Part shown: positions 41,101 to 51,600 of the stretch, piece by piece
How the letters are laid out: the number at the start of each line of letters is the position of its first letter
How positions within the stretch are numbered: position 1 is the first letter of the stretch
NCBI RefSeq assembly: GCF_937616625.2
Contig: NC_065570.1
Span: forward strand, 10,364,001-10,428,000
From: Mercurialis annua
Taxonomy: Eukaryota > Streptophyta > Magnoliopsida > Malpighiales > Euphorbiaceae
Reading direction: 5' to 3'
Length of the DNA stretch: 64,000 nucleotides
Notes under the pieces: model-generated
Told to the model about the DNA's origin: nothing
Seen by the model: only the letters and a program-made list of their open reading frames with translations
Database searches by the model: none
Program-made: the position numbers and the translations under genes

Positions 41101-42269
41101 TGATCCCTGATGGCTTCCTCATCTTCAATCCAGGCTCCGTTACAATTCTTGATTTTGGCCAACTGGTTCCTCTGCCTTCGAACAATGGTGGACAAGTGAA
41201 AAAATTTAGTGTTTCGGTCTCCATAGCGTAGCCAATTGACTCTAGATTTTTGGTGCCAAAACATCTCTTCTCTTTTGTAGCAATCTTCCAGGGATAGGAG
41301 GAGAGACTTCTCTTGAGCCGCCATGTCTTCAGTAACTATATTCTGGGCATGAATAGCATCTATCTGCTTCTTAAGAGAAGCAATCTGCTTTCCGGAGTTG
41401 CCATAGTGTTTTTTGCTCCAGTGAATAAGTTCCTTACGACACCGTTGAAGTTTATGCGAGAGGGAGTTCCCAGAGCCATTACTATTAGCCCAGGCTTGGC
41501 AAACAACATTATAGCAATCCTGCTCTTCGAGCCATCTATTTTGGAGCTTGAAAAGAGACTTTCTGCGCTTGCTTCGACAATTAAGTTCCACAATTAGAGG
41601 CCTATGATCAGAGCCTATGAGGGATTCATGAAACACTTGGGCATATTGAAATTTCTCTCTCCAATTGATATTCGCTAAACCCAGATCAATTCTTTCCCAG
41701 ATGCGATTGCCTCCAAGCTGCCTATTAGTCCAGGTGTACCTATGACCTTTGAATTCTAGGTCCAGCAACTCAAGCTCAGATAGGAGATTGTTAAAATCAA
41801 ACAATTGTGCCCAATTCACCGGATTCCTACCTTGTTTGTCAGTAGGAGTGAGCATGGCATTGAAATCTCCTAGACACAACCAAGGAATATGACTCCCTAG
41901 GTGCAGATTCTTTAACTGAGACCATACCTCATCTCTGGCACTGTAATTTGGAGCACCATATACACCAGTGAAGTGCCAGGTACCTCTAAAGGTAACCAAA
42001 AGGTCAATAAAATTCTTAGAGGTGAACAAAGTCTGAACTTGGCAATTGTCAGTCCACCAGCATGCAAGGCCGCCACTATTGCCCACCGGATCCACATAAA
42101 TTCCTTCTTTAAATCCCCATTTAAGCCTAAGTTTCTCCAATTTTACTTCTTGTTGCTTCGTTTCCGATAAAAACACCAAGAAGGGGCAATATTTCTTGAT
42201 TAACCCATGAAGGGTTTGAACTGCCAGGCATTGCCCTAGCCCTTGGCAGTTCCAGGCAAGGATAGTCAT
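38196..42269 (-). CDS. LINE ORF2: endonuclease, reverse transcriptase, RNase H
   Basis: 1,357 residues. The N-terminus is an apurinic-type endonuclease/exonuclease/phosphatase fold (MTILAWNCQGLG, LSETK, GDFNAM near 138, GSDHRPL near 225). Reverse transcriptase occupies about 470-770: AFVSGRCIFDNIIVNHE, ALKIDMLKAFDRLDW, RGIRQGDPLSPYIF and the catalytic LLFADDTVLYG. A zinc-ribbon-like plant domain follows (LWNSIWNLKGPPKIRNFIWR). The C-terminus is RNase H (LNSDASFDSE, AEALALRDAV, CEADSSVLIDY), a feature of several plant L1 clades. The ATG overlaps the ORF1 stop as ATGA. No stop or frameshift interrupts it. Confidence 0.94.
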   Translation of the reverse strand: MTILAWNCQGLGQCLAVQTLHGLIKKYCPFLVFLSETKQQEVKLEKLRLKWGFKEGIYVDPVGNSGGLACWWTDNCQVQTLFTSKNFIDLLVTFRGTWHFTGVYGAPNYSARDEVWSQLKNLHLGSHIPWLCLGDFNAMLTPTDKQGRNPVNWAQLFDFNNLLSELELLDLEFKGHRYTWTNRQLGGNRIWERIDLGLANINWREKFQYAQVFHESLIGSDHRPLIVELNCRSKRRKSLFKLQNRWLEEQDCYNVVCQAWANSNGSGNSLSHKLQRCRKELIHWSKKHYGNSGKQIASLKKQIDAIHAQNIVTEDMAAQEKSLLLSLEDCYKREEMFWHQKSRVNWLRYGDRNTKFFHLSTIVRRQRNQLAKIKNCNGAWIEDEEAIRDHALQFFQKLYSKESTRVSQKVHDVLLPLINNSDNLALGADVHDSEIDRAVFQLGALKAPGPDGFPGCFYHKYWPIIKTDVYKMVHNFFRTEHMPRDINFTYISLIPKTSSPESISDYRPISCCNFSYKIISKILANRLKPILKYYITQEQAAFVSGRCIFDNIIVNHEAIHNLKLRKKGKKGYFALKIDMLKAFDRLDWGFIHLVLSRTGFHSRWIRWVMKCIRSVTFAVIVNGQPSSTFSPTRGIRQGDPLSPYIFIIVSDVLSRLIHKEREIGNLEGYRITPRCPAISHLLFADDTVLYGRAAVREAHNLKTTLNHYSNASGQSINLHKSDLYLSPNTDVILKGRIASILGIAEVSSFGKYLGVPSSWGRSKIQACQYLLDKALKQLQSWKSRLLNQAGREIMIKSILQALPTFLMSVFILPKSVITKLESLTAKFWWNVDYSHKSIHWRSWNKMTKPKSDGGLGFKQLSEFNKSLVAKQSWKLLQDHTSLWAKVLRGIYFPHTNFLEAKRGGHPSWAWTSILAGRELITKGAHWTIGNGESIDIWESKWLPDSEDFRLQHPTVRLHGVNKVADLMNKQERTWNFHTIHKTFTPKESQQILSLPLGLLNKEDSIIWHYTKSGTYTVKSGYKLLNMQQHHTANAKLWNSIWNLKGPPKIRNFIWRCASNALAVQSNLFRRNLSSSNLCRICQASEEDIMHMLIHCHFSRLTWFSSTLGFNTHHMHFSSFCDWWIYMIDSLSAAGSKDKILLVANLCWRIWCARNSFIFQQKAIFPRLSANEAWKDYCLQIDCRPQTHLHNLSVRARRKWLLPPPGKLKLNSDASFDSERNICTAAFVCRDHQGNLIFGKATKYFCRSALSAEALALRDAVRCAILFNWHQVDCEADSSVLIDYCNQNNEDVPWDVKPVIDEITSLAKKLTSCSFNHVYREQNQVADWVSKEPNILYNEGWFTNPPAKLQTLLYGDLS

Positions 42270-43594
42270 GGCTGGGGTGGTGGCACTGAGCCGGCCACCG
42301 TGGCATTTCCAGCAGGGATTTCATTATCAGAGAGTTGAGTTTGGTCTGTTGGTGGGGTTTTGGTATGGGTATTGTCATTTGGGGAAGAAAAAGATGTGGT
42401 TTCTGGGTCGTGACTTGCAACGTTATCTTGTGATGTATTGCATAAACTCAAACGGGCCTGGGCTTTAAGTCTGTTTTTCTTGGCTTTGATGGGAAGAGGT
42501 GTTTTAATGTAGTTATGGGCTTTGTCTAAGCCCTCTTCTCTGATGATTAAAGAGTGAAAGTTGGGTATTACCTCTTCAGATGCTGCTTTATTTGTGTGGT
42601 CCTCATTATCCATAGGATTAATTATTTTCCTTTTTTTCCGGCTTTCTGGCTGCTTGATTGAGATAGAGTGGACAAGAGAAGAGGCTCCCATATCCAGAGT
42701 ATTAGCATTATCATTGCTACCTAGGATGTCAGTGGACAGGTTGTCAGCGGATAAGATGGTGTTCGGCTCGATGCTTCCAGATTGCAGCAACAACTCCCTT
42801 GGTTGTTGGGCACTAGAGTTTGGCAAAGCAGCTTTTCCACGCGCCGCCTTGGCTGGGCTCAAGGTATCTGCTCGGATCCATGGACCGTAGTCCCTGTGCT
42901 CCGCCCTCCTCTGATCAAGCGTTTCCATGGTAAGGATGAAGGTGCAATCCTTTGGCCCATGGCCTAACCTTCCACATTTTTGGCAAAAGTATGGCAGGCG
43001 TTCATATCTGATAGTGATCCAAGTTTCCTTCCCATTTTTGTTATTATTGAAACCCATAGGGAGTGGCTTCTCTGTGTCTACCCAGACCCGAGCTCTAAGG
43101 TAAGGGTAGCCATCAAAAGCGTTGCTGAGATCAATGTTGGCTTCTATGAATCCAGCGAAAACAGTATTGCCAATTAATCTCGCATTATCTTTCGTTATCT
43201 GATTGAGCTGCAGTCCTTCTACCTGTATCCAGAATCGTTCTTTAGTGAAATCCACCTCGCTGAGAGGAGTCCCGGGATCCCAATCTTTGAGAATGAGGAG
43301 GTTGAAACGCACATTCCATGGTGCTCCATTTTGGATTTTCTGTTTGTCCGCTTCTGACCGGAACTTAAAGATGAAGACATTGGGAAGTCTGGTATCTTGC
43401 ACATCAAAGTGATGAGAAAGATTCCAAACCTCTGAGAGGATCGAATGAAGTAGGGAATGGCCATATGGCTTAGACACCAGGATTTTGCCAAGGAGGCAGA
43501 GGCGAGTGAACTTCTGGGCTCCTTCATTATCTTCTGAGAGTTGTAAGGAGCAAATTGAGTTTTGAATGGCATTAATGCTAGCAGAGTCTGCCAT
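42266..43594 (-). CDS. LINE ORF1: zinc-knuckle nucleic-acid-binding protein
   Basis: 442 residues. The N-terminal 200 residues resemble the plant LINE ORF1 domain (DUF4283-like; SLLHSILSEVWNLSHHFDVQ, LLILKDWDPGTPLSEVDFTK, FWIQVEGL). A CCHC knuckle, CQKCGRLGHGPKDC, sits near residue 208, followed by a Ser/Asn-rich tail with a basic KKRKI patch. It is expected to coat LINE RNA as a chaperone. Its TGA at 42268-42266 overlaps the ATG of ORF2. Confidence 0.9.
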   Translation of the reverse strand: MADSASINAIQNSICSLQLSEDNEGAQKFTRLCLLGKILVSKPYGHSLLHSILSEVWNLSHHFDVQDTRLPNVFIFKFRSEADKQKIQNGAPWNVRFNLLILKDWDPGTPLSEVDFTKERFWIQVEGLQLNQITKDNARLIGNTVFAGFIEANIDLSNAFDGYPYLRARVWVDTEKPLPMGFNNNKNGKETWITIRYERLPYFCQKCGRLGHGPKDCTFILTMETLDQRRAEHRDYGPWIRADTLSPAKAARGKAALPNSSAQQPRELLLQSGSIEPNTILSADNLSTDILGSNDNANTLDMGASSLVHSISIKQPESRKKRKIINPMDNEDHTNKAASEEVIPNFHSLIIREEGLDKAHNYIKTPLPIKAKKNRLKAQARLSLCNTSQDNVASHDPETTSFSSPNDNTHTKTPPTDQTQLSDNEIPAGNATVAGSVPPPQP

Positions 43595-43749
43595 TAAGAT
43601 TGAAAGGCACCGGTGGAGTTAATGATAATGACAAGATTAGGTGAGGAGTAAAGATGAAGACTTTAAACTTGAAATTGGTTACTGAACAGGATGGAGCCTG
43701 TAACACGGGTTCTACTCAGTTGAGAGAAACTTTAACTAATTATATATTC

Positions 43750-44162
43750 AAGGAAAGTTTTTAGATGAAGATAAATTAAACAAGGTCAAAAGCACTTAGA
43801 TTTTCTTTGACAACACTCTAAAGTTGTTCTCAATCTAAATCATAATTTTTGTTGTGATGAATATCTAAATCATAATTTAAGATAGACAAAATGATGTTCT
43901 GTGAACGTGCTAATTCAATAATCATTAATCCAAAAAAAAAAAAAACTAAATTGACGCAAATATTCCAAAAAGAAAAATAAACATTATGGTCCATCAATTA
44001 TAAATCTCGATCATTATATCCTACCAGTAAATAATTATAAAAAAATTTAATAAAAAATAAAATATATTTAGTCTATTAACTTACTTTTATGGTAAATAAG
44101 GATGTTATTGAAGAAAGATTACAAAAGCTTAAAAAATTATCTAACCAAATTTATCAATATAT
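43750..44162. other. AT-rich intergenic DNA
   Basis: No gene or repeat recognised apart from a TA-dinucleotide run leading into the next element. Confidence 0.4.
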
Positions 44163-44171
44163 ATATATATA

Positions 44172-44544
44172 GGTTTAATCACCAAAAAAAGCCCCATCTT
44201 TTAGCCCCTTTTCAATTGCACCCTGACGTTGCAATTTTGTCAGTTGCACCCTAATTTGCACATTTGGTTTTCAATTCCACCCTCAAGTACTAAATTGATC
44301 TCTTTTCTATTTGAAAAAAATTAAAATAAGTCATCCATTTTTAACTTTTTGTGTGGAAAAGAGTTCAAACGAGTACTTTATAAGGATTTTTATGAATTTT
44401 TCCCGAATGAAAAAGAGTCTAATTTGATCTTGAGGGTGGAATTGAAATCCAAAGGTGCGAATTAGGGTGCAGCTGACAAAATTGCAATGTCAGGGTGCAA
44501 CTGAAAAGGGGCTAAAAAGTGGGGGTTTTCTTGGTGATTAAGCC
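44172..44544. mobile_element. Mutator-like MITE upstream of the laccase
   Basis: A 373-bp element begins GGTTTAATCACC and ends with the inverse of GGCTTAATCACC. Arms share TTTTAGCCCCTTTTCA, TTGCACCCTGAC and CAATTCCACCCTCAAG. Flanked by ATATATATA on both sides (44163-44171 and 44545-44553), although that is low-complexity. The termini resemble those of the 11598-12339 element, suggesting a common family. Confidence 0.78.
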
Positions 44545-44553
44545 ATATATATA

Positions 44554-45096
44554 TTATGATTAAAGTATTTTTATAAATATTATTTATAAACAAAAAAACA
44601 TTTCTCTAAATGTGGACTAAGTAATCATAATAATAATTTAAGATTTTAAATTGTATTGAATTTTTATTTAGTATACTCCTTATAGTTTTTATTTGCCTAT
44701 CGAGTATAATTAATTAATTATCATCATTTTGTAAATCTGACAGATTAGACTCTCAAAATTGTTTCTTAAAGATATTTGAATTAATTTCATCATAATTGTG
44801 AATATATAAATATATTTTGCCTTAAAAATATATGTGGTACTAAATCTTATTATCTGTATTTCAATTTGGTAATAAAATTTTAATCCGTACTAATATAAGA
44901 CCAAGAGACTGATATAATTTAACTCAATATTAACTCTAACAATATACTCCATATCACTTGATTGATATACGAAATTTCATTTTACGAATTAAAATGCAAT
45001 ATTAAATTGAAACATAGGATAGTTAATAATTTAGTATCTGTTTATATATTAATTTCTTCCATAAATTCATGCATTAACCCATCCCCTTTTTCTTGT
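44554..45096 (+). promoter_or_regulatory. Upstream region of the laccase gene
   Basis: AT-rich sequence with no gene. The proximal promoter probably lies in the last few hundred bases. I do not see a clear AC element (ACCWACC) that would point to lignin-type MYB control. Confidence 0.35.
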
Positions 45097-45108
45097 CTAT
45101 ATATACAT
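45097..45108 (+). promoter_or_regulatory. TATA box of the laccase gene
   Basis: TATATATACATA lies about 65-75 bp before the ATG at 45173, giving a plausible leader of about 45 nt (GAAGCATAATTC...). Confidence 0.55.
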
Positions 45109-45172
45109 AGTGTCATTAGCTTTAGGTGAAGCATAATTCTTCAAGATTGAGAGAGGGAGAGGAATTATTGTA

Positions 45173-47921
45173 ATGAGAACTCTTTTGGGTACTCTTATTT
45201 TCTCATTTCTAAATTTTTGTCTCCTCAATGAGCTTGCCCTAGCCGGTGTAACTAGGCACTACAAGTTTGATGTATGTATATCAAAAACAATTATTGCTGT
45301 TTCTTTCATTTTTTATTTCTTAGTTATTGATAAATCACCAACGCCTGGACCGGTCAGATGAACCTGAAAGAACAAGAACACAGAAAGTCAGACGAAGAAC
45401 CGGTGGAGGTCACCGGTCATTCGCTCCGACGATCAAGTCAGTATTTGCTTGGAGAAGAAGAAAGAAGAAGAGAAAAGAAGAGAAAAGAGTGTAGAGTGAG
45501 AAAAAAGAGATACCTTTAGGGTTTGCTGATAAGGTGGTTTATATAGTTTTACCTAGCACGTGTATTCCGTAGTGGATTCTTACTCTTTTTGGTCCCCACA
45601 AAATCGGTTAGTAGACGTGGCTTGCTCCCGTTGGATCTCGTTTCTCGAGCAAGATATGCAGTACATGGAAACGCCTATGTGTCAGATTCTGTTCAGAGTT
45701 TGTTATGGAAAATGCTAACTCGGCCAAACACCGTGAACCGAGCTATCTGATACCTGTGATAGAGGTATGGCTACTCCGGGATGGTCAATCATGTAGTTCG
45801 GTCTCTCCGTGGTCTTTTCCTCTGGTAGATCGGTCGAAAATGGTCACTAGGCATTAGGTCCTTATGTTCGTTTGACCTGGTGAGGTTTCATGTTGGTGAG
45901 GCTGTTTCACCGCCTTGTTGCTGGTCTCATTATCACTAGTCCCCCCCCAGGATGTCGGACATTTATGTTCGTGGTTGGGGATTTCGTCGGCCGAGTTGAA
46001 TTTTTGCGTGGGGTAAGACTGAGTTCCGTTGGTCCGGTGTCAGACTCATGTATATGTTGTCAGAGGATACGTCGCTTCACTTGTCCTTTTTCTGGCATGA
46101 TTTGTTTGGTTGTGACAGCTGTAGGCGACGTGCATCAATCTTGTTTGTCCCGATGTGATTTAAGCTTAGATGACTGCCACTTGTTCTTTTTCTGGTTTTT
46201 TGAAAAATTTTGTGTTGACGTGAAACTCTTCAGTTTCCCTCCTTTTTCAGTTACTTTCTATTTTGGAGTGTCTTTAATTTCCCCTTAACCGCTGCGTCCT
46301 TTGCTTTTCCCTTTAAACTGAAACTCAAAGAAAAACGGTTCTCTTCTCTTTCCCTTTAAACTGAAAGAAAAAACGCTTCCCTTTACACATCTGTTCCCTG
46401 TTTCTGGTTCCCTCGTCAATTTGCTTTCAAGGTTGTGTTTCTTTGTTGCCGGTGCTCATTTCCCCTATATTTGCTGTTTTCTGTGTGATCTGCCGCTACA
46501 TTGTCCAGTGAGTTCTTCTTCCCCCTTTTTAATTTCTGTTTGTATGTATATGACATGATTTGCTTCGTTTTTGTTTTTTGATATACTGCGTAGTGATAAT
46601 CTGGCTTAGGATTTTGCATGTTTTAGCGTTTATTCGTTTATACTTTGGATTTGTTAGGGAGACTCTTGGTTCTGCATATTTGGAAAGTTTTGTCAGTGAT
46701 TTTCCGGGGATAACTGGGTATTGAGTGTTCTTCGTGTTCTTCGTGTTCTTCGTGTTCTTCGTGTTCGTCTATTAGGAAAAACTTTTGTCTGTGTTTTTTA
46801 CCTTTAATCTTCTGAGATTAGGAATTTGTTTTAAGACCTGTTTGTGATATCTCGGTAGTCCTTTTTACCTTAGGCTTCTATTCTCTTTAGGTATGTCGGA
46901 CGAATATGATGAACACGAAGGTCAGGGGTATACCGACAATTGTGAAAGTGAGTCGGATGGGGTGGACGTAGACTCCCCTATTGAGAGGGTAGATAGACCG
47001 TTAAAACGCCTTCGAAGAGGTGTTGAAGACGTTGCTGATCCCGCCGAGCTCGAAGACTCGGTCATTTTAGTTCGGGGCAGGAAGTCTAAAAAGAAAATCG
47101 GGAAGGCCGGATCTGAAGTAGTTCCGACCGAGGAGAGGGTCGAGGTTAGCCGTAAGGGTAAAGGGAAAGCTAAAGCTCCTGCTGAGAAAGTTAAGAAGGA
47201 TGAAGAGGAGTCTTTAGTTCCATCTCGGTGTACGGAAGCTTATCTGGCTAAGGTTAGGCGTTTGTTTGATATCAACGAACCGTATGCTCTCTCTTTGGTC
47301 CCAGAGGGGGAGCTGGCCAATGTGACGACTGCTTCCAACACTATTACACTTTTCACCGAGCACCTGCAATCCGGAATTCGCTTCCCGTTGGACCCCTTGT
47401 ACGAGCAGCTAAGCCAAACGTACCGAGTTCCTCTTGCCCAGCTGCATCCCAACGCGCTGCGGCACTTTACATGCTTTTTAGTACGCTGTAAAGCTCATAA
47501 AATTGTCCCCAGCGTTCGTTTATTTGCCTGTCTCTATAGTATGACGCTGGTAGACAATCAACATTTTGCCCATTTCCGGTTTCGTCCGTCCCGGAGTGGA
47601 TTTATTGAGAAGGTGGTTTTAGGCATGCAAGATTCTTTGAAGCACTGGCGGGAAGATTTCTTCCGAGTAACGAGGTCGGATCAGAAGGATTTCCTATCTT
47701 GCAAGTTGTGGGTTAATAAACCACAAGTGCTAGACAAGTCTTTCTTTACTCCTGGCGATCTGGAGTACGCCAGCATAGATCTCCTCCACCAAGCTAACCT
47801 TGCTCGGGGGATCCCACACGCAAACCACCTATTCCCTAAATTGCCCCTTAAGTACTGGTCTAAAGATAAGAAGGCTGTGATGGCTAACGGTATACGTCTT
47901 GGTGTTTGATTTTTATTTTTT

Positions 47922-47956
<35 letters not shown>

Positions 47957-48663
47957 TTTGGGTATATGTACTGACTGATCTCAATATTTGACTTTGCAGT
48001 GGAGATTGATCCCTCTAGGTTGAAGAAAAGGCCTCAGAAGAAAAAGAAGAATGAGCCTCTTCTTGCTGCTCAAACGAAACCTGCTGCTCCGGGCAACGTG
48101 GCTCCGAGCAACTTGGCTGCTGGCCCCGCTGCTCGTGGGGTGGGACCTCCGATCCCGGGGGGTGCAACCGGGGAGGCGCCTCCCGTTCTTTTGGCTCAAC
48201 AGAGCCCGGTTCGGGTATCTAACGATGATCCGGAAGGTCGGGATTTTGTCCTTCCGGAACATCGTAACTTGCCTGACCGGGTGTCTACCTCAGACGAGGC
48301 CAATCAGCCTCTCCGGGTTCCGGTCAAAGATCTTCTGCAGATTATCGACCTTGACCTGACCACCCTTCAGACTGAAAGGTCAGGTAAAAGAAAGAGAGAA
48401 GATGGCAACCCGGATGCTTCCACCTCCTCCGAGGTTCCAGTGATAACGCCTGCGATGTTTTTTGATTGGATGTCGCTGTGCTGTATGAAGAATCATCTGG
48501 CTGTTACCCTGGATACTCTACCGGTTGCTGACGAGGTAGCTCGGGTCACTACTTTCCCTGATGACCGGGCCCTTTATAGGCAAGCCTCTCCCCGGAATTT
48601 TGGGGCGATGATCTCATCTCTTAGCCTTAAGGTATTTTGTTGTTTTCTTTCCCCCTTTTTGTT

Positions 48664-48699
<36 letters not shown>

Positions 48700-51600
48700 A
48701 TTGCGTGTTGTTTTTTGCTTTTATTTTCATTCAGTCGGCTCAGGTTGGTCACCTGGTGACCGAGGCATATGGGAAGCTCCATGATGACTGGGAGGCGGTG
48801 TGCCAACAGCTGAAGGTGGAGAAAGAGCGGTTGGTTGAGGCAAAGGAGGCTCTGGAGAGGGAGAAAGGTCTGTTGAAGGAGAAAACCCAACGGGTTGAGG
48901 AACTAGAAAAGAGGACGTCGGATGACGCTGTTAGGATGGAGGGCCTGTCGGGTGAGGTTGCTGCTCTGACTAAAGACCGAGATGATTTAAAGAAAGATTT
49001 TGAAGAGCAACTCTGCGATATCACCAAGAGGAACTCTATAGCGGTCGATCAGCTGAAGGATGAAGTGGTGCAGCTTCGGAAGCAGGCCGAGGTGCATGAT
49101 GAGCAATTGAGATCCCAACTTCTGGCGAGGGATGAGGAATGGGGGGTTAAGCTGACCGACAAGGAAGATAAACTTTATGAGAACCTTCGCCAAATCCTTC
49201 GTGCTGGTGAGAAGAAGGTTTCAGATGCTGCCCGAGCTCTGGGAGGGGAGAATGTAGACTTAACCCCTTTCGAGCTCGATATTGATGAGCTGATCAAGAT
49301 TGTGCCTACTCTCCCTCCTGAGGAAGAAGAGGATGATTACCTCGTTTCCCCGGAGGAGGATGATAGGGCTCCTGGGGCGTGATGTCGTTTATTTTTTGTA
49401 AAAACAATATTTGTTGGATCCCTTAGTGGGGTCCTGTTTTGCTTTTTGCAGTACGTTTAATGAACTTTTGTATCTTGGTTTGAATACTTTTTTAGTATTT
49501 TTGTTTCTTGTCTTTCCTTTCCTTTACCGAGCTATTTTCCCTTTGTAGGTTCTGATTTTGTGTTTTTGTTTAAGTGTTGAAATTCTATATTCTTTCAAAG
49601 TGCATGATAGTTTATCTCGGTACGTGATAGGTTTTTACTTATTGTTTGGTCACTAAAATAAAATTGAAAAAAGGTAGTTCTGAAGATGGTTAAAAATCTG
49701 CTTTCTAGATGTGCTGCCGTAGGACGGCCACAGGGTTCTTAGGTCGGCCGAGGCCTTTCTTTGGACGGCCGAGGCCTTTCTTAGGACGGCCGAAGCCTTT
49801 CTTAGGACGGCCGGGGCCTTTCTTAGGACGGCCGAAGCCTTTCTTAGGACGGCCGAAGCCTTTCTTAGGACGGCCAGGGCCTTTCTTAGGACGGCCGAAG
49901 CCTTTCTTAGGACGGCCGAAGCCTTTCTTAGGACGGCCAGAGCCTTTCTTAGGACGGCCGAAGCCTTTCTTAGGACGGCCGAAGCCTTTCTTAGGACGGC
50001 CGAAGCCTTTCTTAGGACGGCCGAAGCCTTTCTTAGGACGGCCAGAGCCTTTCTTAGGACGGCCGAAGCCTTTCTTAGGACGGCCGAAGCCTTTCTTAGG
50101 ACGGCCGAAGCCTTTCTTAGGACGGCCGAAGCCTTTCTTAGGACGGCCGAAGCCTTTCTTAGGACGGCCGAAGCCTTTCTTAGGACGGCCGAAGCCTTTC
50201 TTAGGACGGCCCAAGCCTTTCTTAGTACATACGTCTTTTAAACTTTTCTTTTTATATATAAGGGGAAAAACTTATGTTTGAGTTTTACAAAAGCCTAACC
50301 CAAACATAAGTGAAAAAACCCCTGAACCTCAACTTACAACCACGAAAAATGCTTAAATAAAGGTAAACATAGAGCGCCCAAAAAACTGCTTCTAACTTCC
50401 TGCTACTGGTAGTATTTCCTTAGCACTTGCGAGTTCCATGTTCGTGGTATGGTCTTACCAGACATAGAGGCCAAGTGATATGCTCCCCCTCTGCCGACCT
50501 GAACAACCCGGTATGGCCCTTCCCAATTTGCTTCTAATTTGCCTACCCCAGCATTTCCTTTTCCGATATCCGCTCTTCTACGCACAAGATCGCCCAACTG
50601 AAAAACCTGGGGCTTGACTCTGTTGTTATGGTATCTCGCCATTCTTTGTTTATATGCTTCTATGTAAGCAGAGGCCTTCTCCCTTCTTTCTTGGAGTAAA
50701 TCCAGGCTTAGCCTTTGTTCTTCCTCATTTGTTGCTTCATTGAAAAACTGGACTCTTAGAGTAGGCATACCGAGCTCTACTGGCACCATGGCTTCGCATC
50801 CGTATGTTAGAGAGAAAGGAGTTTCACCGGTTCCCTCTCGTGGTGTTGTTCGGTAAGCCCATAGTACGTTCTGCAGCTCCTCCACCCATTTCTTCTTCCT
50901 GGCGTCTAGCCTTGTCTTCAGTCCTTTTAAAATGGTCCGATTTGTTACTTCGGTCATGCCATTGCTTTGTGGGTGTGTCACTGAAGTGAACCGGAGATCG
51001 ATTTCTGACTTGGCACAAAAAGCCTTGAACTTCTTGCAGTCGAACTGCTTCCCATTGTCAGCTATCAGAACTCGTGGGAGCCCAAATCGACAGACTATTT
51101 CTTTCCAAAAGAACTCTCTAACCCGAGCAGATGTGATGTCGCTTACTGCTTCTGCCTCGACCCACTTAGTAAAATGGTCAATTGCCACGATGAGGAACTT
51201 CCTCTTCCGAGTCGCTGGCGGGAAAGGACCCAGGATATCAATTCCCCAGGTGGAGAAAGGCCAAGGACTGATGATTGGTGATTGCTCGGTGGCAGGGGTG
51301 TGCCTTAAATTCTGGTGTTGTTGACATCTTTCACATTTTTTTACCAGATCTTCAGCTTGCTTAAGCATCAATGGCCAGTAATATCCTTGCAGGACTACCT
51401 TTTTGACTAGTGACCGCGGTGCGATATGGGAACCGCATGTGCCCTCGTGTACTTCTTTCAAGACATATTCTCCTTCTTCGGCAGTTAAACATCGAGACCA
51501 AGGTCGGAGGAAAGATTTTCTGTAGAGGATCCCTTCTAAAAAGGCATAGTGCGGTGCTTGGCATAGGATCTTGTAGGCCGCCCTCTTATCCTCTGGGAGA

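Larger units (their letters stand above)
38169..43733 (-). mobile_element. Full-length L1-type LINE
   Basis: About 5.57 kb on the minus strand, from a 5' end at 43733 to a short poly-A tail (T-run at 38169). Flanked by a perfect 16-bp duplication, AACTAATTATATATTC (38153-38168 and 43734-43749). It carries two intact frames: ORF1 (nucleic-acid-binding) and ORF2 (endonuclease, reverse transcriptase, RNase H). The 5' UTR is about 139 bp and the 3' UTR about 25 bp. Intact frames and perfect flanks indicate a young, possibly competent copy. Confidence 0.93.

Noticed and set aside
45890..46288. 132-codon ORF at the start of the element B antisense region
   Set aside because: It begins inside the LTR, has no recognisable domain, and overlaps what is probably the 5' leader of the antisense gene.
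49709..50281. Plus-strand ORF of GRPKPFL repeats as a gene
   Set aside because: It mirrors the minus-strand GRPKKGF frame of the same minisatellite. There is no evidence of transcription from that side; kept as a repeat and not a CDS.
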